Part shown: piece after piece, positions 1 through 8,576 of the stretch
Layout of the letters: each line of letters begins with the position of its first letter
Position numbering within the stretch: the stretch's first letter is position 1
Origin: Ferrovibrio sp.
GTDB lineage: Bacteria; Pseudomonadota; Alphaproteobacteria; Ferrovibrionales; Ferrovibrionaceae
NCBI RefSeq assembly: GCF_029255545.1
Contig: NZ_JANLJJ010000053.1
Span: 2,126 to 44,251 of the forward strand
Length of the DNA: 42,126 bases
Direction of reading: 5' to 3'
The notes under the pieces: generated by a model
What the model was told of the DNA's origin: nothing
Database searches by the model: none
What the model saw: the letters and a program-made list of their open reading frames with translations, nothing else
Position numbers and translations under genes: made by a program

Positions 1-650
1 TCATCGAGGAACAGCGACGAGCTGTCGCCGATCACCGCCTCGCAATCCTCCAGGCCGATCGGCGTGGTGTCATCGCCCTTGTACAGCAGCAGCTTGGCGA
101 TCTCGCCGCGCGTGACCATGCGGTCGGTGCCCAGGTTGTCGAGCAGGTATCCCATCGCTTCCGGCGCGATCTTCTTGCCGGCCTCGCGCGCCATGTCTTC
201 GATCAGGCCCTGCAGCGCGCGCTGGTCATCAGCATAGCAGCCGATGGCGACCGCCAGGTCGGATTCCTCGAAGGCGCCACGCAGCGATGAGCGTGCTGCC
301 AGCTCACCGGCCTCGACGACAACCAGCGTGTCGCCGACCATGGACTCCAGAAACGACTCGAACAGCTTGGCGTTGCGGTCTCCGGCGCCTGACACCATGA
401 CGACGCGGCGCCCACCGGTCAGCGCGATCGCGGCGGCTTCATCGGCCAGTCGCGCGGGATCATCCTGCAATTGCGCGCCAGTCAGGCTGGTCACAAGGAA
501 GGGATCATTCAAATCCGCCACCACGCTTCTTGCAATCGCCTTGGCGCGTTCGCGGATCATGCCGGCATCGCTGCCGAACAGCAGAACCGCGCGGATATCG
601 GGGCGCGGGCGCCTGACGAAGCCCTCGACCTCGCGCGTGGCCAGTTTCAT
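1..650 (-). CDS. holA: DNA polymerase III delta subunit, partial
   Basis: HolA opens the sliding clamp as part of the DNA polymerase III clamp loader. The reading frame starts at the ATG at 648-650 on the minus strand and stays open to the left edge, so about 216 N-terminal residues are present and the C-terminus is missing. The N-terminal half has the family pattern: a basic start, a nucleotide-fold strand reading VLLFGSDAGMIRERA, and later VVMVSGAGDRNAKLFE. These suit the AAA+-like fold of delta, which lacks a working P-loop. The start overlaps the lptE stop as ATGA, so the genes are translationally coupled. The order leuS-lptE-holA is usual in alphaproteobacteria and supports the call. Only the truncated length limits confidence. 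Confidence 0.88.
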   Translation of the reverse strand, partial: MKLATREVEGFVRRPRPDIRAVLLFGSDAGMIRERAKAIARSVVADLNDPFLVTSLTGAQLQDDPARLADEAAAIALTGGRRVVMVSGAGDRNAKLFESFLESMVGDTLVVVEAGELAARSSLRGAFEESDLAVAIGCYADDQRALQGLIEDMAREAGKKIAPEAMGYLLDNLGTDRMVTRGEIAKLLLYKGDDTTPIGLEDCEAVIGDSSSLFLD

Positions 651-1177
651 GGCTGGCGTGGTTGTGGCTTTGGTTTGAACTGGTCGCGGCCGAAATAATT
701 GGCCAGGCGGATGCGGATCTGCTCGGCGGCATCGCGCAGGGCGCGTTCGCGGGCATTCTTCTCGCTGATCAGATTGGAATAATCGGCAACCGTGAGATTG
801 TAGGAAGCCTGGCTGCTGATTGAAAAGGATGCCAGGGGGGAGCCGGTCTGGTAATCCCGCAGGAAGGTGGAAACGGATATTTGCAGGTTGTTTCGAGTGA
901 TCTCGTCGCTGCGCGTGACGAAAACCGAGCCGACGGATTCGGTGATCCGGTAGTCAAGGATGTAAAGCGGGCGCTCCGGGCTGCCCTGCGGCGTCACCAT
1001 GTCCAGCAGGTGATTGCGCAATTGCTGGCTGATGCGGTCCTCAGGCTGGGCGATGCTGATCTGGGTGAATTGCGGCACGGCCTCGCCGGGACCGTTCTGG
1101 CGATACAGCGGCTTGAAGCCGCAGCCCGCAAGGGCAGCGGCCACCAGCAGAATACAGAATGGCCTAGACCACGACAT
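647..1177 (-). CDS. lptE: LPS-assembly lipoprotein LptE
   Basis: LptE is the outer-membrane lipoprotein that plugs LptD and helps insert lipopolysaccharide into the outer leaflet. The 176-residue product has a short hydrophobic signal and a lipobox L16-A17-G18-C19, so Cys19 should be lipidated. It is followed by GFKPLY, typical of LptE proteins just after the lipid-anchored Cys. The middle holds the LptE pattern ([24 protein letters not shown]) and a basic, proline-rich tail. Its start lies inside the last 14 bases of leuS and its stop overlaps the start of holA, so all three are probably one transcript. Length and position fit LptE; the family is poorly conserved, so the call rests on lipobox, motif and context together. 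Confidence 0.9.
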   Translation of the reverse strand: MSWSRPFCILLVAAALAGCGFKPLYRQNGPGEAVPQFTQISIAQPEDRISQQLRNHLLDMVTPQGSPERPLYILDYRITESVGSVFVTRSDEITRNNLQISVSTFLRDYQTGSPLASFSISSQASYNLTVADYSNLISEKNARERALRDAAEQIRIRLANYFGRDQFKPKPQPRQP

Positions 1178-3731
1178 TGACGATCCGGTTCGGCACGATC
1201 ACCACCTTGCGCACGGGCTTGCCGTCGATGGCACGCTGCACATTGTCGTTGGCCAGCGCCAGTTTTTCCAGCGCCGTCTTGTCCATATCGCGTTCCACCT
1301 CGATGGTGGCCCGCAGCTTGCCGGCAACCTGCACCGCCACTGTCACGGTATCGTCGCGCACCAGCTCGGCCTCGGCCACCGGCCAGGGCTGCTCCAGCAG
1401 CAGGCGATCATGCCCCAAAGCCTGCCAGATTTCCTCGGCCAGATGCGGCACCATCGGTCCGATCAGCTTGGCCAGGGTCTCCAGCGCCTCGCGCCGCGCC
1501 CAGGCGGTGGCGGCATCCTCGCCCTTGGCCGCTTCCAGCAGGTTGGCAAATTCATGCACCCGCGCCACGGCCTTGTTGAAATGGAACTGCTCCAGGTCGC
1601 CGGTCATGGCCGCGATGCTCTTGTGCAGGGCGCGGCGAAGTTCCAGCGCGGCGCCAGTGAATTCGGCGGGCTTGGGCGCGGCCTTGTCGGCGATGGGGCC
1701 TTTTGGTTCGGACACCAGGCGCCACAGACGCTGGGTGAAACGCCAGGCGCCCTCGACGCCGGATTCGCTCCATTCCAGGTCGCGTTCCGGCGGCGAGTCC
1801 GACAACATGAACCAGCGCGCGGTATCGGCGCCATACGTGTCGATGATCAGGCCCGGGTCGATGACGTTCTTTTTCGATTTCGACATCTTCTCGGTGCGGC
1901 CGACGCTAACGGGTTCGTTGGTGCGGATATGCACCACCTTGCCGCCATCCTTCTTCACATCGGTCGGCATCAGCCAAGCGCCGGAGGCATCCTTGTAGGT
2001 CTCGTGACAGACCATGCCCTGGGTGAACAGGCCGGCAAACGGCTCGCCGCTGGGCAACGATACATGGCCGGTATCGCGCAGGGCACGGGTGAAGAAACGC
2101 GAATAGAGCAGGTGCAGGATGGCATGCTCAATGCCGCCGATATACTGGTCGACCGGCAGCCAGTAATCGACTTCCGCCTTCACCATCGGATCGTCGGCGC
2201 GCGGGCTGCAGAAGCGGGCGAAGTACCACGAGCTGTCGACGAAGGTGTCGCAGGTGTCGGTCTCGCGCCGCGCTGCCTTGCCGCAGGTCGGGCAGTTCAC
2301 ATGTTTCCAGGTCGGGTGATGGTCCAGCGGGTTGCCCGGCCGGTCGAAGGTGACATCGTCCGGTAATTGCACCGGCAGGTCTGCTTCCGGCACCGGCACG
2401 ATGCCGCAGGATTCGCAGTGGATCACCGGGATCGGGCAGCCCCAGTAGCGCTGGCGCGACACGCCCCAGTCGCGCAGGCGGAAGGTGACGGTGCCTTCGC
2501 CGGACTGCAGCTCTTCCAGCCTGGCAATCGCGGCGCGCTTGGCCGCCGTGACATCCAGGCCGTTGAGGAAACCGGAGTTGATCGCCACCGTGCCATCGGT
2601 ATCGGTGAAGGCCTCGGTGCCGATCTCCAGCGACGCTTGGCCTTTGGGGGCGACGACCGCTTTGACCGGCAGATCGTATTTGCGGGCGAAATCCAGGTCG
2701 CGCTGGTCGTGGCCGGGGCAGCCAAAGATGGCGCCGGTGCCGTATTCCATCAGCACGAAATTCGCCACATAAACCGGCAGGGTCCAGGCCGGATCGAAGG
2801 GATGGATGGCCTCCAGCGGAATGCGGTAGCCCTTCTTCTCGGCCTTTTCCAGCTCGGCTTCCGCCGTGCCGGTCTGGCGGCATTCCTCGATGAAGGCGGC
2901 CAGCTTCGGGTCGGTCTTCGCGGCCTCGGCGGCGAGCGGATGATCGGCCGAGATGGCGACGAAGCTGGCGCCGAACAGGGTGTCGGGCCGGGTGGAATAG
3001 ACCTCGATCTTGTCGCCTCGGTTTTTCAGCGCGAAGGAGAAGCGTGCGCCTTCCGACTTGCCGATCCAGTTCTGCTGCATCAGCCGCACGCGTTCGGGCC
3101 AGCGGTCAAGGCTGCCCAGGGCCTGCAGCAGGTCGTCGGCATAGGCGGTGATCTTGAGGAACCATTGCGACAGCTTGCGGCGTTCGACCACGGCACCCGA
3201 GCGCCAGCCGCGGCCATCGATGACCTGCTCGTTGGCCAGCACCGTCTGGTCGACCGGGTCCCAGTTGACGAAGCTTTCGCGGCGGTAGATCAGGCCGGCT
3301 TTCAGGAAATCGAGGAACAGCTTCTGCTGGTGCTTGTAATAACCCGGATGGCAGGTGGCGAGTTCGCGGCTCCAGTCCAGCGACAGGCCCATGCGCTGCA
3401 GCTCGGCGCGCATGTTGGCAATGTTGTCGTAGGTCCAGGCAGCCGGATGCACCTTCTTTTCCTGAGCGGCATTTTCCGCCGGCAGGCCGAAGGCATCCCA
3501 GCCCATGGGATGCAGCACGTTGAAGCCGCGGGCGCGCTTGTAGCGCGCCACCACGTCGCCCAGCGTGTAGTTGCGCACATGGCCCATATGGATGCGTCCC
3601 GAGGGGTAGGGAAACATCTCGAGCACATAGTATTTCGGCCGGGCCAGATCAGCCTGGGCACGGAAAGCCTGGCGTTCATCCCAGATGGCCTGCCACTTGG
3701 TTTCGACCACCTTGGCATTATAGCGGGACAT
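1164..3731 (-). CDS. leuS: Leucyl-tRNA synthetase
   Basis: LeuS charges tRNA-Leu with leucine in the cytoplasm. The 855-residue product has the usual bacterial length. The class I signature HMGH (HIGH variant) is at residues 48-51 in [11 protein letters not shown], and KMSKS is at 615-619. The CP1 editing domain is present, with the threonine-rich [10 protein letters not shown] at about 246-255 and GCPGHDQRD at about 337-345, whose Asp positions the misacylated amino acid. Zinc-like Cys pairs (CESC, CPTC) lie at about 439-483. The ATG at 3731 is followed by the normal N-terminus [10 protein letters not shown]. The gene is downstream of the DUF3576 lipoprotein (89-base gap) and overlaps lptE. 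No missing residue was seen. Confidence 0.98.
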   Translation of the reverse strand: MSRYNAKVVETKWQAIWDERQAFRAQADLARPKYYVLEMFPYPSGRIHMGHVRNYTLGDVVARYKRARGFNVLHPMGWDAFGLPAENAAQEKKVHPAAWTYDNIANMRAELQRMGLSLDWSRELATCHPGYYKHQQKLFLDFLKAGLIYRRESFVNWDPVDQTVLANEQVIDGRGWRSGAVVERRKLSQWFLKITAYADDLLQALGSLDRWPERVRLMQQNWIGKSEGARFSFALKNRGDKIEVYSTRPDTLFGASFVAISADHPLAAEAAKTDPKLAAFIEECRQTGTAEAELEKAEKKGYRIPLEAIHPFDPAWTLPVYVANFVLMEYGTGAIFGCPGHDQRDLDFARKYDLPVKAVVAPKGQASLEIGTEAFTDTDGTVAINSGFLNGLDVTAAKRAAIARLEELQSGEGTVTFRLRDWGVSRQRYWGCPIPVIHCESCGIVPVPEADLPVQLPDDVTFDRPGNPLDHHPTWKHVNCPTCGKAARRETDTCDTFVDSSWYFARFCSPRADDPMVKAEVDYWLPVDQYIGGIEHAILHLLYSRFFTRALRDTGHVSLPSGEPFAGLFTQGMVCHETYKDASGAWLMPTDVKKDGGKVVHIRTNEPVSVGRTEKMSKSKKNVIDPGLIIDTYGADTARWFMLSDSPPERDLEWSESGVEGAWRFTQRLWRLVSEPKGPIADKAAPKPAEFTGAALELRRALHKSIAAMTGDLEQFHFNKAVARVHEFANLLEAAKGEDAATAWARREALETLAKLIGPMVPHLAEEIWQALGHDRLLLEQPWPVAEAELVRDDTVTVAVQVAGKLRATIEVERDMDKTALEKLALANDNVQRAIDGKPVRKVVIVPNRIVNVVV

Positions 3732-3820
3732 CGTTCATCCACTCGACTTGCGGGCAATCGGATGCGGGCGCCCGGTTGCCGGAGACAGTTTTATATGGGG
3801 AAGGCGATGGCTGGCGCGGA

Positions 3821-4402
3821 TCAGCGCCGGGCCTCGGCCTCCATGCGGAATTCGCGGGCGCGCTGCAGGATGGCGTTTTCCATGGTGGTCGCCGTATTCG
3901 CCGCCGCCGCCTGGTCGACCCAGCTGTCGCCCTGGCGCACCTGGCGGAACACGCCTACCCGCAGACCATCAGCCCGCAGCGAACGATCCAGAATATAAAC
4001 GGTGACCTTGAAACGCTCGCCAGGCGTCTGCGGCGGCACATACCAGTCGGTGATGATCACGCCGCCAAAGGGATCCGCCGAGGTCAGCGGCATGAAGGAC
4101 ACGGTATCCAGGCTGGCCCGCCACAGATAGCTGTTCACGCCGATACCGGAGCCGGCTCCTGATTCAGGCTTCTTGTTGCCATCACCAAGGAGATTGAGGC
4201 CGCCAGGGCCAAATACGCTTTGTCTCCCGCTTGTGGGCGCCGGATCGTAGGTGCCATATTGATTTTTTTCAGGGAAATAGGTTTGAGTCTGACCGTCACC
4301 CGGTGCGGAGCAGCCGCCGAGACCGAGCAAGAGGACTGCTGCAGCGCAAATATGCGCAGCTAAATAGAAAATACGAAGTGAAATCGGACGCAGAGCAGCC
4401 AT
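3821..4402 (-). CDS. DUF3576 lipoprotein
   Basis: This 193-residue protein matches the DUF3576 family, common in alphaproteobacteria and of unknown function. The N-terminus has a hydrophobic segment (about 11-28) and a lipobox L28-G29-G30-C31, so it should be a lipoprotein. A low-complexity, Gly/Pro-rich linker follows. The conserved core starts near GVNSYLWRASLDTVSFMPL and continues with ADPFGGVIITDWY and RFKVTVYILDR. The ATG at 4402 is preceded by GAGGAGG at good spacing. It is first in the run leading to leuS, lptE and holA; the conserved linkage with lptE fits a cell-envelope role, but that is inference. The upstream region is shared with a divergent methyltransferase gene. Confidence 0.88.
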   Translation of the reverse strand: MAALRPISLRIFYLAAHICAAAVLLLGLGGCSAPGDGQTQTYFPEKNQYGTYDPAPTSGRQSVFGPGGLNLLGDGNKKPESGAGSGIGVNSYLWRASLDTVSFMPLTSADPFGGVIITDWYVPPQTPGERFKVTVYILDRSLRADGLRVGVFRQVRQGDSWVDQAAAANTATTMENAILQRAREFRMEAEARR

Positions 4403-4542
4403 TATGGCCTCCTCAAACTCTCTAATCAGGTCTGATGCGGTTCAGGTTAGTTTGAGATATCATAATTCATTGTAGGGTCCAATCGTCGGGTATTGGATCA
4501 AAGCATTGTCCAACATCCCGAAAAGCCTTAGCCCATCTATTA
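4403..4542. promoter_or_regulatory. Divergent intergenic region, AT-rich
   Basis: This 140-base stretch lies between two divergent genes and is clearly richer in A and T than the flanking leuS operon. It must hold promoters for both directions. On the minus strand a TTGGAC hexamer near 4480 followed by TATCTC about 17 bases on is a plausible but weak sigma-70 match for the lipoprotein gene. No clear plus-strand promoter could be fixed. Confidence 0.35.
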
Positions 4543-5439
4543 ATGTTGCCGCCTCCGTCTGCCATTGACACCCTTTTCCAACAAGCTTGGGCAGCCCAAA
4601 CCGCTGGCCGTGCCGAAGAAGCCGCGGCGATTTACTGCCGTATTCTGGCTAACAGTGAGCATGCCTCGGCTTGGTTAGGGTTGGGGCAATGTTATCTTGA
4701 CCTGAAGCAGACGACAGAGGCCTTGGCCGCCTTTCGCCAAGCGGCTGTCCATATGCCGGATTCCGGGGCGATTCGCCACATGGTCGATATGTTGGCCGGC
4801 ACCCGGGTGCCTGATAGGGCACCAGATGATTATGTACTATGGGTGTTTAATGGCCATGCTGAAAGCTTCGACGCTCACCTCACTGCGCTGAATTATCGGG
4901 GACCGGAGATGATTGCCACCTTGGCCGGCCGGGCTTGGCCACGCCGGCCTGATCGGGCAATTCTGGATCTTGGTTGCGGGACGGGCTTAAACGGGCCAAT
5001 CTTTCGCGAATGGGCAAGTCGGCTTGATGGAGTGGATTTGGCGCCGCGCATGCTACAGCAGGCGGCCCGGCGGGAAGTTTATGATCAATTATACAAGGCA
5101 GAAGTGCACACTTTTCTGCGGCACCATCCATATCGTTACGATGCGATCCTATCGACCGATGTATTTATCTATATTGGGCGGCTGGAAGAATTTTTTGATC
5201 TTTCTTATCAAATGCTTAATGAGAATGGAGAAATTCTGTGTACAATTGAACTAAATAATAATGATCAACCTGTTCAATTGATGTCAACTGGACGATTTCG
5301 GCAGAGTGACTCCTATATTTGTAAGGCTGCCACAGCGGCCGGCTTCGCGATTGTGGGGATTGTTGATAATACACTGCGGATCGAACAAGGACAGCCTGAG
5401 CGTGGGCGGGCTTACCATTTTGTTCGACAGACGAAATAA
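4543..5439 (+). CDS. TPR-containing SAM-dependent methyltransferase
   Basis: The 298-residue product joins N-terminal TPR-like helices (about 7-75, with AWLGLGQCYLDL and EALAAFRQA) to a class I methyltransferase domain. SAM-binding motif I is ILDLGCGTG (about 140-148), followed by an acidic LDGVDLAPRML strand and DAILSTDVFIYIG as the post-II region. This layout is known from NNMT/UbiE-like 'TPR domain-containing methyltransferases' (Methyltransf_11/12 type). The substrate cannot be read from sequence. Base use is unlike its neighbours: the 3' half (about 5080-5300) is AT-rich, with many A/T-ending codons (for example ELNNNDQ around 5248). This suggests transfer or relaxed selection. The ATG at 4543 has no good ribosome site, so an internal start is possible. 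Confidence 0.8.
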   Translation: MLPPPSAIDTLFQQAWAAQTAGRAEEAAAIYCRILANSEHASAWLGLGQCYLDLKQTTEALAAFRQAAVHMPDSGAIRHMVDMLAGTRVPDRAPDDYVLWVFNGHAESFDAHLTALNYRGPEMIATLAGRAWPRRPDRAILDLGCGTGLNGPIFREWASRLDGVDLAPRMLQQAARREVYDQLYKAEVHTFLRHHPYRYDAILSTDVFIYIGRLEEFFDLSYQMLNENGEILCTIELNNNDQPVQLMSTGRFRQSDSYICKAATAAGFAIVGIVDNTLRIEQGQPERGRAYHFVRQTK

Positions 5440-5758
5440 CGACTTTTGATGGCATTTAATAGCTGTTGTTAAGTTATTGTTTATGAAGTGTTATTTGAGA
5501 TATGGCTTTTCTGGGGCGGAATTTCTAAATCGCTGATAAATAATAAAAAATCCAGAATCCAGCGGTACTGTGGCGACAATGCAACACGCGCGGCAAAAGC
5601 GCAGTGAGAAATGCCACTTTTATTGACACTTGTAGGGCGGTAATGGCTTCATCCTAAATGATCATTCGGCTCTGCAAGGCTGATTGTTCTGCCGGTCGTC
5701 GGCGTTGTTGGCGGCGAGGCATTGCAACCCAAATCCCGGTGGGAGAGGAAAGAGGAAC
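5440..5758 (+). other. AT-rich intergenic region before porin 1
   Basis: These 319 bases hold no convincing gene. The first half is very AT-rich, with runs such as AAATAATAAAAAA near 5540. The second half is closer to genome composition and contains a TTGACA hexamer (5623-5628). Just upstream is an imperfect CRP-like pair, AGTGA-N6-CCACT (5603-5618). The last bases, GGAAAGAGGAAC, form the ribosome site of porin 1. I read it as the porin 1 promoter and leader. Confidence 0.5.
5623..5651 (+). promoter_or_regulatory. Possible sigma-70 promoter of porin 1
   Basis: A perfect -35 hexamer TTGACA (5623-5628) lies about 130 bases before the porin 1 start. No strong -10 box sits 16-18 bases on; GCTTCA or CTTCAT is the best available. 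A weak -10 would suit an activator-dependent promoter, and the CRP-like half-match at 5603-5618 sits directly upstream of the -35. Confidence 0.35.
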
Positions 5759-6943
5759 ATGAAGAAGACGCTGCTTCTGCAAACCGCGCTCGTTGCGGCT
5801 GCTGGCCTGTTCGTGGCCGACGTTGCTTCGGCGCAAACCAAGGCCACGCCGATCGGCGTGACCGTCGGTGGTTACTACACCTCGTTCTATAAGGTGCAGG
5901 ATCGCGATAAGGCCGCGAATAACGCGGGCAACACCGACCAGTCGACCCAGGCTCTCGGCCAGGACGCCGAAATCTGGTTCAACATCCGTGGCGTGCTCGA
6001 CAACGGCACCGTCATCGGTGGCCGCGTCGAGTTGGAAGGCACCACTTATGCTGACCAGATCGATGAAACCTATCTCTTCGTCGAGAAAGCCGATATCGGC
6101 CGTATGGAAATCGGTGCTACCGATCGCGTGACTGGCAAGATGCTGTATTTTGCCCCGAACGCGCTTCCTGGCCACTCGACTACGGTCAACTCCGAGTATT
6201 CGGCTGCTAATGTTCAGCCTCTGATGTGGTTCTCCAATTCGGGCCACGACAATGAAGGTATTAACCTCTATACCGCTTCGAACCGCTACTTTGGCTCGAA
6301 GACTGGTAAGGGCCTGCAGCTCGGCGTGTCGTATGTTCCGAACGGCTGCCAGGACTTTAGCGGCTGCGCCGGCGGCTTCTCGTCGACTGCCGATGCCGGT
6401 CAGTTGTCGCAGCAGTTTGCGGCGGCCGCCAACTATATCGAATCGTTCGGTTCGGTTGATGCAGCTCTGTATGCCGGTTACACCACTGCCCACATCGAAG
6501 GCACGCTGGGTACCGGTGTGACCGATCCGCGTCAGGATGGCTGGCAGGTTGGCGCGCAGTTCACCTACAACGTAGGCGATGGTTCGACTGTGCAGTTGGG
6601 CGGTGGTTACAGCGCCGAAGATGTGGGTCGTGATGCTGACTCGACTGCTTCGGGTGGCGTGATCAAGGATCGCAAGGCTTACTCGGTTGGCCTGCGCTAT
6701 CTGACCAACGGTGCCGCGCCCGGATCGGTTGGTATCGGTGCTGAGTATTACAATCGTAAGGACGATCTGACCACTGCGGGTACTGAAGACAAGCTGAACT
6801 ACTACACCCTCGGCGTTACCTACCAGATCGCTGCTGGTATGCTGACCTTTGCGGGTGTTGGCGTTTCGGATGCCAAGTATGCGGCCGCTACGAACGACCC
6901 GAAGCAGACCTTCGGCGTCGTTGGTCTTGCTCTGAACTTCTAA
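5759..6943 (+). CDS. Outer-membrane porin (copy 1 of 3)
   Basis: A 394-residue trimeric-type porin that lets small solutes cross the outer membrane. It has a Sec signal (MKKTLLLQ, hydrophobic core, cleavage likely after ASA25 before Q26) and alternating aromatic/small beta-strand patterns through the mature chain. It ends in VVGLALNF, with the C-terminal Phe read by the BAM complex. The core PIGVTVGGYY, the AEIWFNIRGVLDNGT strand and the GINLYTASNRYFGSK strand are shared with two paralogues downstream. Cys197 and Cys203 (CQDFSGC) could form a disulfide in a loop. The ATG at 5759 is chosen over an upstream in-frame ATG because it follows GGAAAGAGGAAC and begins the signal peptide. A strong terminator follows, so it is probably monocistronic. 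Confidence 0.93.
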   Translation: MKKTLLLQTALVAAAGLFVADVASAQTKATPIGVTVGGYYTSFYKVQDRDKAANNAGNTDQSTQALGQDAEIWFNIRGVLDNGTVIGGRVELEGTTYADQIDETYLFVEKADIGRMEIGATDRVTGKMLYFAPNALPGHSTTVNSEYSAANVQPLMWFSNSGHDNEGINLYTASNRYFGSKTGKGLQLGVSYVPNGCQDFSGCAGGFSSTADAGQLSQQFAAAANYIESFGSVDAALYAGYTTAHIEGTLGTGVTDPRQDGWQVGAQFTYNVGDGSTVQLGGGYSAEDVGRDADSTASGGVIKDRKAYSVGLRYLTNGAAPGSVGIGAEYYNRKDDLTTAGTEDKLNYYTLGVTYQIAAGMLTFAGVGVSDAKYAAATNDPKQTFGVVGLALNF

Positions 6944-6964
6944 TTCGACCTATTTGGTTGGAGG

Positions 6965-6997
6965 GAAAGGGGCGGGGAAACCTGCCCCTTTCTTTTT
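6965..6997 (+). terminator. Rho-independent terminator of porin 1
   Basis: A 12-base-pair stem, GAAAGGGGCGGG pairing with CCTGCCCCTTTC (one G-U pair), is closed by a GAAA tetraloop at 6977-6980 and followed by five T. It begins 21 bases after the porin 1 stop. Two very similar hairpins follow the other porins. Confidence 0.92.
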
Positions 6998-7021
6998 ATA
7001 TGATTGTCCCCACTGCTGATT

Positions 7022-7037
7022 TGTGATTGCCATCACA
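7022..7037. promoter_or_regulatory. Perfect CRP/FNR-type palindrome before porin 2
   Basis: TGTGATTGCCATCACA is an exact TGTGA-N6-TCACA site; its arms extend to TGTGAT/ATCACA and it is flanked by T and T. This is the established binding consensus of the cAMP receptor protein. Its centre is 184 bases before the porin 2 start. A possible -10 (CATATT, 7084-7089) would put the site near -66, a class I activator position. That a CRP-family protein binds here is inference. Confidence 0.7.
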
Positions 7038-7213
7038 TTGTCTTGTGCTTCTGCGGCCACAGCGCCGCATGAACTACAGGCCGCATATTTTTCCTATGTT
7101 TCCCGTGATTGCCGTATGGGTTCGGCTTCCGCATGATGCCGCCACAAAATGGGGTGCGAAGAGGTTCGTCCTTCGACGCTGACAAGCTCCAACATAGTGG
7201 AAGGACATTCCAG

Positions 7214-8386
7214 ATGAAAAAGACTTTGCTGCTCCAGACCGCGCTTGTTGCGGCTGTCGGTTTGTTCGTGGCCGACATTGCTTCAGCGCAGACCAAAGCC
7301 ACGCCGATTGGTGTGACTGTCGGTGGTTACTATCAGTCATTCTATAAAGTACAGGATCGTGATAAAGCGGCCCAGACTGATCAGTCGAGTCAGGCGCTCG
7401 GCCAGGACGCAGAAATCTGGTTCAACATCCGTGGCGTGCTCGATAATGGCACCATCATTGGCGGCCGCGTGGAGTTGGAAGGCACCACTTATGGTGACCA
7501 GATCGATGAAACCTATCTCTTCGTCGAAAGGGCTGATATCGGCCGTATGGAACTCGGCGCTACCGATCGCGTCAATGCTAAAATGAATTACTTCGCGCCA
7601 GATGCCTTCCCGGGCCATGGCACGACTTCTCAGTCGGAATACGCCGCATCGGTCATCCAGCCGCAGATGTGGACAGTAAATCACGGCAACGACAGCGAAG
7701 GCATCAATCTCTACACCGCCTCGAATCGCTACTTCGGTTCGAAAGCTGGGAAGGGTCTGCAACTCGGTGTGTCTTATGTCCCGAATGGTTGTCAGGATTT
7801 TGGCGGCACCTCAGCCTGCGCCGGCGGATTCTCGTCGACCGCCAATGATGGCCAACTGTCGCAGCAGTATGCGGTCGCAGCGAACTACATCGAGTCGTTC
7901 GGTCCGGTCGATGCGGCGCTGTACGCCGGTTATAATAGCGTGCATATCGAAGGCACGCTGGGCGCCGGCGCCACCGATCCGCGCCAGGATGCCTGGCAGG
8001 TTGGCACTCAGCTGACCTACAATGTCGGCGATGGTTCGAGCGTCACTCTGGGTGGCGGTTACAACAACGAGGATGTCGGTCGTGCTGCCGGCTTCTCCAG
8101 CGCCACCGTCACCAAGGAGCGCGAATCCTATACCGTCGGCCTGCGCTACCTGACCAACGGTGCCAATCCGGGTTCGGTTGGTATCGGTGTCAACTACTAC
8201 ACCGGTGAAGACAAGAACTTCAACGGCACCAAGGACGAGCTCGATTACTACGCGCTCGGCGTGACCTATCAGGTTGCCAAGGGCGTGCTGAGCTTCGCCG
8301 GTGCCGGCGTCACCGATGCCGAACTGTCGGCTGCCGAGGATCCGAAACAGACTTTTGGCGTCGTCGGCCTGCGTCTCGACTTCTGA
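7214..8386 (+). CDS. Outer-membrane porin (copy 2 of 3)
   Basis: A 390-residue porin very like copy 1. The signal peptide is nearly identical (MKKTLLLQTALVAAVG, cleavage after ASA25). The mature chain has the same beta-barrel strands and ends in VVGLRLDF with the C-terminal Phe. The Cys pair is kept as C193 and C202 but the loop is longer (CQDFGGTSAC). Loop regions near 130-165 and 275-300 differ most from copy 1, as expected for surface loops that set solute choice or meet phage. The ATG at 7214 follows GGAAGGACATTCCAG; a longer in-frame start at 7109 would precede the signal peptide and is rejected. It has its own upstream region with a CRP-type site and its own terminator, so it can be regulated separately. 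Confidence 0.93.
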   Translation: MKKTLLLQTALVAAVGLFVADIASAQTKATPIGVTVGGYYQSFYKVQDRDKAAQTDQSSQALGQDAEIWFNIRGVLDNGTIIGGRVELEGTTYGDQIDETYLFVERADIGRMELGATDRVNAKMNYFAPDAFPGHGTTSQSEYAASVIQPQMWTVNHGNDSEGINLYTASNRYFGSKAGKGLQLGVSYVPNGCQDFGGTSACAGGFSSTANDGQLSQQYAVAANYIESFGPVDAALYAGYNSVHIEGTLGAGATDPRQDAWQVGTQLTYNVGDGSSVTLGGGYNNEDVGRAAGFSSATVTKERESYTVGLRYLTNGANPGSVGIGVNYYTGEDKNFNGTKDELDYYALGVTYQVAKGVLSFAGAGVTDAELSAAEDPKQTFGVVGLRLDF

Positions 8387-8409
8387 TCCGGATTGGATTC
8401 TGAAACGGG

Positions 8410-8438
8410 AAGGGGGCGGGGCAACCTGCCCCCTTTTC
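8410..8438 (+). terminator. Rho-independent terminator of porin 2
   Basis: An 11-base-pair stem, AAGGGGGCGGG with CCTGCCCCCTT, is capped by GCAA at 8421-8424 and followed by a short T tract. Sequence and loop type closely match the terminator of porin 1. Confidence 0.9.
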
Positions 8439-8480
8439 GTTGCCGGCCCGTCTCTTGCAGCCTTGTGTTCATTCCCGGCG

Positions 8481-8508
8481 TTGACTTGTGGGGCTGGCGC
8501 TCCATAGT
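8481..8508 (+). promoter_or_regulatory. Likely sigma-70 promoter of porin 3
   Basis: TTGACT (8481-8486), a 16-base spacer and CATAGT (8503-8508) make a fair sigma-70 promoter. The start point would be near 8515, giving a leader of about 60 bases before the ATG at 8577. No CRP-type palindrome was seen here, unlike porin 2. Confidence 0.45.
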
Positions 8509-8576
8509 CGGGTGTAGGCCGGACCACAAGGTCATTCTTCGGCACAGATCAGGCACCTTCAGGAAGGAGCTACGGC

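Noticed and set aside
5440-5758. Possible small gene or RNA gene before porin 1
   Set aside because: No open frame with a ribosome site, no tRNA-like fold and no codon signal could be seen.
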